64,000 bases of DNA, taken from positions 266,769-330,768 of the forward strand of contig NZ_BIML01000006.1 of NCBI RefSeq assembly GCF_004001065.1, given 5' to 3'. Each line of letters opens with the position of its first letter. Position 1 is the first letter of the stretch. The stretch is from Paenibacillus xylaniclasticus (GTDB lineage: Bacteria; Bacillota; Bacilli; Paenibacillales; Paenibacillaceae). The notes below the pieces were generated by a model that ran no database searches, was not told where the DNA came from, and saw only the letters and a list, made by a program, of their open reading frames with translations. This document shows, piece by piece, positions 56,039 to 63,612 of this stretch. The translations under genes and the position numbers were made by a program.

Positions 56039-56418
56039 TTATTCACCGTCCCAACTTGTGATATTTGAACCATTTGGATACGTCGTTCTGTAGGAAGAAT
56101 TTTGGTTGTTTATTCTGTTTATCACTGCTTCTCCCCATGTTTTTGGTACTTGACCGCTTTTAGATACAAATCTTTGTGCAACATTCGCCGGAATTGGGTC
56201 ACTTGCATTGTGCCAACAGCTTCCACGTTAATCCCAGCGTTTCTGGCGGCAAGAACCCTAGTGTTATCAACAGTTGTTAATTTCCCATCAGGCATTTTAA
56301 CAACGTCGATAGGAGAACCCTGCCAACCATTCGCTTTCATGCTATCTGTTATTTCCTTAGCACCATTTACAGAGCTTTGACTGAACCTAATCTCATTGGG
56401 GTTAATGGATGTAACTTT
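56039..56418 (-). pseudogene. Displaced toxin C-terminal module, ParB/Srx-like, frameshifted
   Basis: Reading from the element end at 56418: GTGKVTSINPNEIRFSQSSV, GAKEITDSMKANGWQGSPIDVVKMPDGKLTTVDNTRVLAARNAGINVEAV, then a frame change near 56214 to HNASDPIPANVAQRFVSKSG and VPKTWGEAVINRINNQN up to TAA at 56039. The two parts fit one ParB/sulfiredoxin-like toxin domain when joined, so the break is a frameshift. There is no start codon or upstream secretion domain: it is an orphan C-terminal cassette cut off by the element to its right. It is followed directly by the immunity gene. Confidence 0.72.
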
Positions 56419-56520
56419 TCCCGTCCCCTAAGTTGTAATCTTAAACTGGGGAATAAAGAAGGTGGCATTGGGTTCTTCCAATTACCACCATTATATCAGC
56501 TTGCCTGACGCTCTGTTGGA
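56417..56520. repeat. Left-end repeat, copy A
   Basis: About 104 bp nearly identical to 59306-59410: CCCCTAAGTTGTAAT, CTGGGGAATAAAGAAGGTGGC, then TTCCAATTACCACCATTATA and the last codons of an IS110 transposase. Confidence 0.85.
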
Positions 56521-56970
56521 GTTGCCGCCGCCCTGTTGAGCTTTTTTATCATAGTTACGACAAAACGCATGGTCTTTGCTTTCAAACTTCCGCCCCGTAT
56601 TAGATGCAATAAATACATTGCTCATTGGATACGGGAAATCATAGGCTAACTCACATCGAGAGAAGGAAACCTTCTGCGTATGACTATACAGAACATCAAG
56701 CAGCCGTTGAAACTTTACCAAGTGGTCGGGATGGGTTTCGATTTGAAGGCTGTACTTTCTCGATTTCTTCTGCCGCCAAGGTTGATACCGTAAATACAGA
56801 TACGCATCATCAATACCCAGATTCCAGTGATATACATAGCCTTTGTGTCGTATTGCAGGTCTAATATCAAACCAATCTCGAAATGAAAGTGCGAGTTGAT
56901 TGTAAAACTTGACCGTTACACCATGGTATTCAACTGCAATTTTATCTATGGAAAGTTGTACGTTTTTCAT
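56491..56970 (-). pseudogene. Truncated Rep-like initiator gene
   Basis: From ATG 56970 (GGGGGAACAC upstream): MKNVQLSIDKIAVEYHG, then RKYSLQIETHPDHLVKFQRLLDVLY, SFSRCELAYDFPYPMSNVF and FCRNYDKK. It aligns with the Rep-like protein at 61857-62717 (RKHTLRIEAYPESLAYFKDWL, RCDVAYDIPYNIKDVF, CRVYDKK). After YDKK it runs into IS110-tail sequence and stops, so about 120 C-terminal residues are missing. Confidence 0.75.
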
Positions 56971-57033
56971 GTGTTCCCCCACTGGCAAAACTTTTGACGG
57001 ATTTGCCGCTTGTATTATAGGAATGATGGAATC

Positions 57034-57381
57034 GGTGACTAGCCTTTCACACATGACCTTCCCGTTTGTTCAGATATGTCCTGACAATATAGTGGTCGGA
57101 CTATCCGATATATTAGTTGCGATGTTCCTGACACTATATCCATCGCTATATCCTTTCGCAAAGTTGCGATTATTTTCAAAAACCTGTGAGAAAACGAAGA
57201 TAACAAAAAACAGGTCTATCATGGAGGCATCTGACCATAATCGACCTGTTCAATGTAACGGAATAGCGTTATCTAGGTAATAAAATTAAAGCGTTGATGT
57301 GCGTACAATCAAAATGACGAAATCTTCATACGAGTATTACATGGGTTATATTTGTTATTGGCTGAATGGTAATTTCATTCG
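57034..57381. repeat. Right-end repeat, copy A
   Basis: Matches 62769-63122 over 350 bp with small differences: the same hairpins, the terminator at 57203-57249 and the terminal TTCATTCG. It contains a stem-loop of the origin type at 57080-57100 (CCTGACAA, TATAG, TGGTCGGA). Confidence 0.85.
57203..57249 (-). terminator. Terminator in the right end of copy A
   Basis: ACAGGT (57210-57215) and ACCTGT (57244-57249) with an inner stem; the minus strand ends in TTTTTTG. Confidence 0.75.
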
Positions 57382-57435
57382 TCACCCCCCTCCAAAAAAG
57401 AAACCTTGAAAGGCACGAAGCCAATCAAGGTCTCC

Positions 57436-58145
57436 GAGTCTGTAAAATAGTTTGTGTAAACTCCAAAACCTACTAAAATGAAAATATATAGAAAGGTTGG
57501 AGGAGAACACATGGGACTGTGGACGAAGGAGCAGCTGCGAGCGTTTATCAAAGAGAGAAACTGGTCACGGCTCAAGATGCGCAGAACGCTTTGAAGGATC
57601 TCTTTGCCGAGACGATCCAGGAAATGCTGGAGGCCGAGATGGACACGCATCTTGGCTACGAGAAGCACGAGGTGAAGAACAAAGCAACGACCAATAGCCG
57701 AAACGGGAAAAGTCGTAAGACGGTTGTAAGTGAATACGGTGAGCAGGAGATTTCCGTTCCACGCGACCGTAATGGTGAGTTCGAGCCTCTTGTGGTGAAG
57801 AAGCATCCGACCAACGTAACCGGCATTGAGGACCAGATCATTGCGCTCTATGCCAAAGGGGTAACGACACGGAGATTCAAGATCACCTGAACGGGCTATA
57901 CGGCATCGACGTTTCGGCTACTCATCTCCAATGTCACCAATAAGATCATGCCGCTTATTAAGGAATGGCAGAATCGGCCGCTGCAGAGCGTATATGCGGT
58001 TGTCTTTCTCGACGCTATCCACTTCAAAGTGAAGCAAGAGGGTGCCATTGTCAACAAAGCAGCGTACATGGTGATCGGCATTGATCTGGATGGAAATAAG
58101 GACGTACTGGGCATGTGGATGGGTGAGAACGAGTCCTCGAAGTTC
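57436..58145 (+). mobile_element. Decayed IS256-family element, 3' truncated
   Basis: GAGTCTGTAAAATAGTTTGT at 57436 resembles the terminal repeat of IS256-family elements. The transposase gene begins at 57511 (MGLWTKEQLRAF) and shows the family blocks DAQNALKDLFAETIQEMLEAEMDTHLGYEKHE, SRNGKSRKTVVSEYGE, VVFLDAIHFKVKQEG and IGIDLDGNKDVLGMWMGENESSKF in three different frames, with breaks near 57550, 57880 and 57915. It stops abruptly after ENESSKF. Inactive remnant. Confidence 0.88.
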
Positions 58146-58209
58146 GACCCATATCCTCCACCTCGTTCTCGTTTCTCCCAACTATACCTTTACATTTGGG
58201 GTACGACAA

Positions 58210-58833
58210 CTATTCTGACAGAGGGGGAGGGGCTACTTGATTATCTTGTAACCATTTTCTAGCTTCTTCACCTACTAAAATATTTGGTTGTTCTGGCGTC
58301 CCAATATTGATACTTTTTATAAAAGCCTCTTCTAGCCCCCGAATCCCTGTTAATTTAGCTCCTTTTAGCAATACTCTTTCAAACGTAGCTAGCCGCACAT
58401 CAGCATTAAACAATATTGCATTGCGAAAATCCGTTTCATCAAAAAGACCAGCTACTAAATTAGCATCTGATAAATCAGCTTGAACAAACACCGTCTCAAT
58501 ACATTCACTATCAGCAAATCTAGCAGCTTTAATATTCGCATTTGTGAAGTCCACATACGATACATTAGACTTACAAAAGTCTGCCCCCTCTAAATTTGTA
58601 GATATAAAAGTTGATGAACTTAGTAAGGATGAAGAGAAATCTTTGTGGTTTAAGTTCATTCCATCAAAGATACAAGCTGTTATATATGCTTGGTCTAATG
58701 GGTATTTTGACAAATCCACATTTCGCAAATCAATTTCATCTATACCGAGTTTTTCGCCTTGTTCTCCAATGGTTTCAATCCAAAGACGGTGTAATTCTAA
58801 TCGAGTCATAATTTCTTTGATATCAGTTGTCAT
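58210..58833 (-). CDS. Pentapeptide-repeat protein, likely immunity partner
   Basis: 207 residues from ATG 58833 with GGAGG 7 bases upstream; that ribosome binding site overlaps the stop of the toxin module. Pentapeptide-type repeats run from about residue 35 to 165 (IDLRNVDLSKYPLDQAYI, ANIKAARFADSECIETVFVQADLSDANLVAGLFDETDFRNAIL). It probably forms a right-handed quadrilateral helix. Its tight coupling to a nuclease toxin module suggests an immunity role. Confidence 0.8.
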   Translation of the reverse strand: MTTDIKEIMTRLELHRLWIETIGEQGEKLGIDEIDLRNVDLSKYPLDQAYITACIFDGMNLNHKDFSSSLLSSSTFISTNLEGADFCKSNVSYVDFTNANIKAARFADSECIETVFVQADLSDANLVAGLFDETDFRNAILFNADVRLATFERVLLKGAKLTGIRGLEEAFIKSINIGTPEQPNILVGEEARKWLQDNQVAPPPLSE

Positions 58834-58844
58834 ACCTAATCCTC

Positions 58845-59309
58845 CTATGGATACCAAATAATCCTATCCGATACTCCAGCTTTTTCAATTGCCTCTTTTA
58901 ACTGTTCTACATGTTCAGGAGCCATCTCTCTTGTATCCACAATTACATTGTAATTTTTATCTAGTTCTTTATTAATTGCCTTCATCCCGTTATTTACTGT
59001 AAATGCGCCTTTCTTGGGTGAAGTATGACCATTTGGATAAGATACGAAACTTTTAACGTCCCATTTAACGTTATTTGTTGTATCAATAAATTCTGCTCCT
59101 CCGTTTCCTTGCGGGTCACGTACTATCTTCCCTAGTTTTCCTTGTTGTTCCAAATCTGGTCCTATCTCTCTTTCTTTCAAACCTTGATCCCTAATTTTAC
59201 CGCCATGTGAAGGATCGCCTGCTAAATCATCCAATTCCTTTTGCGTCCTGCCACCCGTATAATTCCCAGCCTTATCAAAAAGGTTAGACTTATTACCTTG
59301 TCCCGTCCC
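58845..59309 (-). CDS. Displaced CdiA-like nuclease toxin C-terminal module (no start)
   Basis: The frame is open from the element end at 59309 to TAG at 58845: GTGQGNKSNLFDKAGNYTGG, DPSHGGKIRDQGLKEREIGPDLEQQGKL, RDPQGNGGAEFIDTTNNVKWDVKSF, NYNVIVDTREMAPEHVEQLKEAIEKAG, IIWYP. The E-(I)-x-x-x-(L)-E and AEFID-x5-7-WDVK pattern matches CdiA-type nuclease toxin modules with a PD-(D/E)xK-like core. No start codon or secretion part remains; it is an orphan cassette left of the 3.8-kb element. The frame is intact. Confidence 0.78.
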   Translation of the reverse strand, partial: GTGQGNKSNLFDKAGNYTGGRTQKELDDLAGDPSHGGKIRDQGLKEREIGPDLEQQGKLGKIVRDPQGNGGAEFIDTTNNVKWDVKSFVSYPNGHTSPKKGAFTVNNGMKAINKELDKNYNVIVDTREMAPEHVEQLKEAIEKAGVSDRIIWYP

Positions 59310-59410
59310 CTAAGTTGTAATATTAAACTGGGGAATAAAGAAGGTGGCAACTGGTTTTCCAATTACCACCATTATATCAGCTTGCTTGGCGTTCTGTTAG
59401 CGTTGCCGCT
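59306..59410. repeat. Left-end repeat, copy B
   Basis: CCCCTAAGTTGTAAT through TTCCAATTACCACCATTATA and the last 40 bp of the IS110 transposase gene, nearly identical to 56417-56520. It is probably the right end of IS110 in its own orientation. Confidence 0.85.
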
Positions 59411-60615
59411 CGATACTCTGTCTTGTGCTTCACCATGCTGTAAATGATATTTACAAGCCTTCTCATGACGCATATTAGGGCTTGCTTCTTCGTCTTGCCT
59501 TCTGCTAGCTTGCGTTGGTAATACTCGTAGAATGCGGGATTCCTTTGCTTCTTATTGTCACCTTTAGCCACTTGGATTTGCTGAACGGCAAGGTTATGAA
59601 ATATGGCGTTCAGTACGCGATTTCCTTGTCCGCTTGCTTGGTCTTTGCCCTTGCCGCCCGAGCTAAAGCGGATAGGAGCAACACCTGCAAAACGGGCTAG
59701 CTTATCAGCGTTGGAGAAACGGCGTATGTCTCCGATTTCGGCTATCAGTTCCGCCGCTGTAACGGTACTGATTCCATCCATCGAATCAAGCTTATAGTCC
59801 GTTTCAGACAGTACCTGACGAAGCTGTTCTTCCGTCTGCTTAATCAACTCTCTACTCCGCTTCATATCCTGCACCATGTTCACGACAAGGAAGTCTCTTG
59901 ATGCTTGGTAGTTCCGCTTCGTCTCCCCGTCTTTCTTCACCAGTTCCAAGATTTCCTCTGCCTTACGAGTAGAACAGGTGTTATGGCTAGCTTTACGGAG
60001 ATAGACCGCAAGTTCCTCCGCCCCCACCGATTCTAAGTGATGTGGAGCAGGGTACTTCTCCCAAAAGGCAAGAGCCGCCTTACCGTCAATATCACAGAAG
60101 AACTTCTTGTATGACGGATAGTGATAGCTTAACTGCTGATGAAGCTGATTCTTTAGCGTAGCGGCATGTTTGACGATAGAGTTCCGTCTTGCCACCAGTT
60201 GCCCGATTGTCCAATACATATCCTGCGGATTCGCATCCGGCAGGTCATCGAGCCTTGCAAACAGAACCTTCGCAATGCAAAACGCATCCCAACTGTCGCT
60301 CTTTTGGGTCGTTGCATTACTCATACGTTCATTGTAGGACAGAGCGGAATTGACTTCTTTAACGATTTGATTCTTCTCGACAAGGTGAACGGCTAATGCT
60401 CTGCCGTTACCGCCCGTATCTTCTAATCCATAGACAGGGGTCATTTCTTTTGACGTATGCTTCTTGACGAACTTCATCAAGTCGTCAAAGGCAGATGGCT
60501 TATTCTCGATTTGGATTTCGCCTAGCCGCTCATGCCAACAGTTGATGATAACTGCTGTATGGTGGGCTTTATGCAGGTCTAAACCAACGTAAACATGACG
60601 CATTTTGTAGTGCAT
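59377..60615 (-). CDS. IS110-family transposase
   Basis: About 412 residues from ATG 60615 (AGGGGTGA upstream; a GTG at 60627 is possible). N-terminal RuvC-like DEDD domain: VYVGLDLHKAHHTAVI (Asp), VYGLEDTGGNGRAL (Glu), KSDSWDAFCIAK (Asp, Asp). C-terminal Transposase_20 part: LDSMDGISTVTAAELIAEIG, RFSNADKLARFAGVAPIRFSSGGKGK with the reactive-Ser region. IS110 recombinases act with an RNA encoded in the noncoding end of the element. The frame is intact. Confidence 0.93.
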   Translation of the reverse strand: MHYKMRHVYVGLDLHKAHHTAVIINCWHERLGEIQIENKPSAFDDLMKFVKKHTSKEMTPVYGLEDTGGNGRALAVHLVEKNQIVKEVNSALSYNERMSNATTQKSDSWDAFCIAKVLFARLDDLPDANPQDMYWTIGQLVARRNSIVKHAATLKNQLHQQLSYHYPSYKKFFCDIDGKAALAFWEKYPAPHHLESVGAEELAVYLRKASHNTCSTRKAEEILELVKKDGETKRNYQASRDFLVVNMVQDMKRSRELIKQTEEQLRQVLSETDYKLDSMDGISTVTAAELIAEIGDIRRFSNADKLARFAGVAPIRFSSGGKGKDQASGQGNRVLNAIFHNLAVQQIQVAKGDNKKQRNPAFYEYYQRKLAEGKTKKQALICVMRRLVNIIYSMVKHKTEYRAATLTERQAS

Positions 60616-60627
60616 AAAAGAAATCAC

Positions 60628-60735
60628 CCCTATGTACGGATTGTTAGTCGGCGTGATGAGTAATGAATGGGGGCAACCTCAGTTCAAGCGTTAACCTTTC
60701 GGTTCGCAACGGGACGCAAGCCTCTCCAATCAATA
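60628..60735 (-). ncRNA. Candidate IS110 bridge-RNA region
   Basis: The noncoding 110 bp upstream of the IS110 gene. On the minus strand GCG-AACC-GAAA-GGTT-AA-CGC (around 60680-60700) forms a hairpin with a GNRA-type tetraloop. In the IS110 group the bridge RNA is encoded in the noncoding end upstream of the transposase, so this is the expected place. Loop-target pairing was not worked out. Confidence 0.5.
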
Positions 60736-60739
60736 CTTG

Positions 60740-61517
60740 TCACAGTATGGCTTCATGTAAGCCATCAGCTTCTATATTTCCATAGCGGTATGTGCCGCTA
60801 TAAAAATCACGTTTGTCCAAGATTCGCTTGATTTGCACTTTTGTAAACAGTCTACCTTGTTGCGTTGTAAAGCCTTCTTGATTCAAATTCTCAGCGATTT
60901 GGGTCAGCGTCCATGATGGATACTGCTCCTTTAGCTGAAACACTCTGCGGACGGTTATGGCTTGCTTCTCGTCCACTTGGATGCACTTCTGACCTTTCTT
61001 TGCCTTGTAACCAAAGGTGGCTCTCCCTCCGGCATAGCCGCCCTGCTCCGCTTTCTTGTACCGCCCCCTGCCTAGCTTGAGGGCGATTTCGAGCCGTTGG
61101 TACTGGTCAAGCAGTTCCATCAAGCCGTTAATTAGGAAGTCATTCGGGTCTTTCTTGTAAATGCTGTAGGTCGGTTGTTCGATGCTCCGAACATCAACCC
61201 CATGCTTCTTAAACTCACGATGTACCAACACTTTCACAATGTCAGACCGCCATAAACGGCTTGTGTTGAGGACGACAACTGCATCAATGGTTTGGGTAGA
61301 CAGGGCGGCTAGCATGCTCTGAAAGCCAGCTCTGTCCACTTCAAGGGCTTCTTTCATCGACTTTCGCCCCACTAATACCTTCATCGCTGTATATGTTCAT
61401 CAGATTCCATCCTTGCTCCTGACAATAGGAGCGGATTTCATCCTGTTGGTACGCTAAACTGAAACCATCCTTGGCTTGTCCACTCGTTGACACTCTGACA
61501 TAACCGATGACGTTCAT
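60740..61517 (-). pseudogene. Serine recombinase, frameshifted
   Basis: From ATG 61517 (GGAGAGG upstream): MNVIGYVRVSTSGQAKDGFSLAYQQ with the catalytic Ser, then IYSDEGISGAKVDER, where the frame stops near 61340-61360. The -/+1 frame continues EVDRAGFQSMLAALSTQTIDAVVVLNTSRLWR, GYAGGRATFGYKAKKGQ (recombinase domain) and ends ADGLHEAIL, typical of the short form. A single indel breaks the gene. It would otherwise give a resolvase or integrase of about 260 residues. Confidence 0.85.
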
Positions 61518-61561
61518 GCCGTTCCTCTCCCCCCACCGTTACAGAAATCTCAATTTTTGTA

Positions 61562-61604
61562 ACGGTACTCCGTAACATACTTCGATTATATTACGGTATA
61601 CCGT
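61562..61604. promoter_or_regulatory. Pair of ACGG-N4-CCGT operator-like sites
   Basis: ACGGTACTCCGT (61562-61573) and ACGGTATACCGT (61593-61604, perfect palindrome) share arms and are 31 bp apart, three helical turns. They lie in the divergent region between the recombinase and the Xre gene, so they are candidate sites of the Xre-type repressor. Confidence 0.65.
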
Positions 61605-61672
61605 TGCACACAAGAGATTTCAGGTGATAAGATGAAAGAAATCCACATTATTTCGTAACTGCATTGCGTTAT

Positions 61673-61682
61673 GGGGGGGGGG
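61673..61682. other. G10 homopolymer before the Xre start codon
   Basis: Ten consecutive G directly upstream (about 5 bases) of the ATG at 61688, in the place of the ribosome binding site. Slippage would change the spacing to the start codon. Confidence 0.6.
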
Positions 61683-61687
61683 ACACT

Positions 61688-61894
61688 ATGCCAATCCGGT
61701 TAAGATTAAAGGAAATCCTAGAAGCACAAGGTATCAGTCAACGTGAACTTGCACGAAGGATGAACATAAGACCAAGCACGGTCAGTCATCTTTGCTCCGA
61801 TAAAGTCAATGCGGCATACTTCGATACGTTGGAGCAGATTTGCAGAACGCTTAACATCAGCCTGAACGAACTTCTTGTAATGGAAGATGACTAA
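61688..61894 (+). CDS. Xre-family regulator (Cro/C1-type)
   Basis: 68 residues: RLRLKEILEAQGISQRELARRMNIRPSTVSHLCSDKVNAAYFDTLEQICRTLNISLNELLVM. Compact HTH of the YozG/Cro type. Divergent from the recombinase and convergent with the Rep-like gene, with which its end overlaps by 38 bp. Probably controls element functions through the operator-like pair. Confidence 0.92.
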   Translation: MPIRLRLKEILEAQGISQRELARRMNIRPSTVSHLCSDKVNAAYFDTLEQICRTLNISLNELLVMEDD

Positions 61895-62717
61895 CCTTAC
61901 CTGATAGAACGGCACATGGAAGCGTTATTGCTTCCTGCCATTGCTCCGCCGCTAGTACATTCAGGTCAATAACATCCTGCGTTTTCATCTGTTCCTGAAT
62001 TTGCTTGCGGTAGTAAGGGGTTGTGTCTTGTGGTAGAAGTTCTCCTTGCTGAATCTCCTGAACAAGTCGCCCCACCTTCGGGGCAAACTTGGACAAGTCC
62101 GTCAGCACAGCACATAGATACTTACTGTTAAACTGCGGCGGATACTGGGCTAGTGAAGCAATCGGTATCCTAAGCCCCTTCGGAGCATATACAATCTCTA
62201 TCCTCGTTTGCTCCCCTATAATTTCCTGCCGCCTTGTCTCCGACAACTGACGTTTCTTGTCGTACACCCGACAATAACCGTTCTCCCTACGTTGGTGTCC
62301 CCCGTTGTAGTAACGAGTTCCCCGAAATAGCCTTAGCTTGCGCCCTGTCAGTGACAAGGTAAACACATCCTTGATGTTGTAAGGAATGTCATATGCAACA
62401 TCACACCGAACGAACAGGACTTCCTTGGCTTTTGTCTGAATCTGCATCAACCAATCCTTGAAGTATGCCAATGACTCAGGGTACGCTTCGATTCGTAGAG
62501 TGTGCTTCCTAGACTTGGGGGCAAAAGCCAACTGATAGGAGATATGCAAGAAATGTTCTCCGGTATTGATGTTGATATGATAGATAAAACCCTTCTCCTT
62601 CGTATACATCCTGACTCCGTAGAAATGACATATTCGGAGCATGAAGGGATTGAAGAAATCCCAGTATACTCCTGTGAAGTCAATGACAATACGGTCAATG
62701 ACAGTGACCCCGTTCAT
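61857..62717 (-). CDS. Rep-like replication initiator of the element
   Basis: 286 residues from ATG 62717 (GGGAGGGG upstream). The protein has RKHTLRIEAYPESLAYFKDWL, VRCDVAYDIPYNIKDVF, RYYNGGHQRRENGYCRVYDKKRQ and RIEIVYAPKGLRIPI, a pattern of plasmid or conjugative-element replication initiation factors (Rep_trans-like, with a Tyr-containing core). It suggests a replicative, plasmid-like origin of the element. Convergent with the Xre gene. Confidence 0.7.
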   Translation of the reverse strand: MNGVTVIDRIVIDFTGVYWDFFNPFMLRICHFYGVRMYTKEKGFIYHININTGEHFLHISYQLAFAPKSRKHTLRIEAYPESLAYFKDWLMQIQTKAKEVLFVRCDVAYDIPYNIKDVFTLSLTGRKLRLFRGTRYYNGGHQRRENGYCRVYDKKRQLSETRRQEIIGEQTRIEIVYAPKGLRIPIASLAQYPPQFNSKYLCAVLTDLSKFAPKVGRLVQEIQQGELLPQDTTPYYRKQIQEQMKTQDVIDLNVLAAEQWQEAITLPCAVLSGKVSHLPLQEVRSG

Positions 62718-62768
62718 GTGCCGCCCCTCCCGATTTTTTCATGAATTTCGGGCTATATTAGAGGGGCA

Positions 62769-63122
62769 GGTGGCTAGCCTTTAACACATGACCTTCCCGT
62801 TAATAAATGTTCAGTTAAGTCCTGACAATATAGTTGTCGGGCTATCTCAGTAAATCGTTGCGAACCTTCCGACACTATATCCATCGCCCTATATATTCGC
62901 AAAGTTGCGTTTATTTTGAAAAACCTGTGAGAAAACGAAGATAACAAAAAACAGGTCAATCATGGTGGTATCTGACCATAATCGACCTGTCCAATGTAAC
63001 GAAATAACGTTATTTAGGGTATAAAATTCAAGCTTTTATGTGCGTACAAATGAAATGATGAAATCTTTATACGGGTATTACATGGGTTAGATGTGTTATT
63101 GGTTGAATGATGAGTTCATTCG
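62769..63122. repeat. Right-end repeat, copy B
   Basis: The counterpart of 57034-57381; it ends at TTCATTCG. Similarity stops sharply after that in both copies, which defines the element boundary. Confidence 0.85.
62944..62990 (-). terminator. Terminator in the right end of copy B
   Basis: ACAGGT (62951-62956) and ACCTGT (62985-62990) with an extended inner stem and TTTTTTG on the minus strand. It would stop transcripts leaving the toxin-immunity genes on the right before they enter the element. Confidence 0.8.
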
Positions 63123-63183
63123 GTACTGGGTAGCCCCCAATTAGTTGGCGACCACCCTAATCACTTTTAAAGTTTTGATAATT

Positions 63184-63588
63184 CTAAAATTCAGAGTCAT
63201 CAGCTACAACAGGTATTAATGGCGACAAGAATGGGTCGTCTTTTTCTTCAATGTTACCCCTCGCAAGAACGTAAACTTTAAATTCATTAAAATGTTTTGG
63301 GTGCTCATCATTAAAAACATAGAGCATTCCATATGAGCCAGGCGCAAAATCCCCTACCTTCTTCATTATTTCCACTGGATGGAATTTTGATGAAGGCTCA
63401 CGATTCCATAAGCCCGTCATCCAAAGATGATATTGTCCATTTATCGCCTTCATCTCTAACACATCTACATTCGGTTGCAAATCCTCGATAAACTTTTTGA
63501 TTGATTCAAAAATATTTTTTTCTCTTTCGTTACTAGTTTCTTCACCAGTACTTTCTGAAACGACCGCCCAACCGTGATATTGATACAT
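63184..63588 (-). CDS. Imm7-type immunity protein
   Basis: 134 residues from ATG 63588 (GAGAGG 8 bases upstream). YQYHGWAVVSESTGEE, VLEMKAINGQYHLWMTGLWNREPS, APGSYGMLYVFNDEH and FKVYVLARGNIEEKDDPFLSPLIP match the Imm7 family of polymorphic-toxin immunity proteins. It follows the toxin gene by 24 bp and should neutralise its C-terminal nuclease. Confidence 0.88.
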   Translation of the reverse strand: MYQYHGWAVVSESTGEETSNEREKNIFESIKKFIEDLQPNVDVLEMKAINGQYHLWMTGLWNREPSSKFHPVEIMKKVGDFAPGSYGMLYVFNDEHPKHFNEFKVYVLARGNIEEKDDPFLSPLIPVVADDSEF

Positions 63589-63612
63589 ACTTAGCACCTC
63601 TCTAGTCCTTTA

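Larger units (their letters stand above)
56417..57381 (-). mobile_element. Internally deleted relative of the 3.8-kb element
   Basis: A 965-bp unit whose two ends match those of the element at 59306-63122. Left end: CCCGTCCCCTAAGTTGTAAT and the next 90 bp, plus the final codons of an IS110 transposase gene. Right end: 348 bp with the same hairpins and terminator. The interior keeps only the first three quarters of a Rep-like gene, joined to the IS110 tail near 56520; transposase, recombinase and regulator are gone. The Rep protein is clearly diverged from the other copy, so it is a derivative of a related element rather than a recent copy. Confidence 0.75.
59306..63122 (-). mobile_element. 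3.8-kb composite mobile element (Rep, Xre, serine recombinase, IS110)
   Basis: Bounded by the ends shared with the 965-bp copy. It carries, from right to left, an origin-like noncoding region, a Rep-like gene (minus), an Xre-type regulator (plus), a frameshifted serine recombinase (minus) and an IS110 transposase (minus). Termini show no obvious inverted repeat. The IS110 gene lies at the left boundary, so the whole may be an IS110 insertion beside a small Rep element, or one unit. Flanks are a toxin-immunity pair on the right and a displaced toxin module on the left. Confidence 0.7.
62718..63183. other. Noncoding region with origin-like hairpins
   Basis: The right end of the element and the spacer to the immunity gene. 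It contains CCTGACAATATAG-TTGTCGGG (62821-62841), a stem-loop upstream of the Rep gene that could be a replication origin; CGCAA-AG-TTGCG (62899-62910); and a terminator at 62944-62990. The last 60 bases have no recognised feature. Confidence 0.55.

Noticed and set aside
57165..57260. Short inverted repeats that might look like a CRISPR repeat
   Set aside because: Only two copies exist in the window, one in each element end, and they form a terminator; no repeat-spacer spacing.
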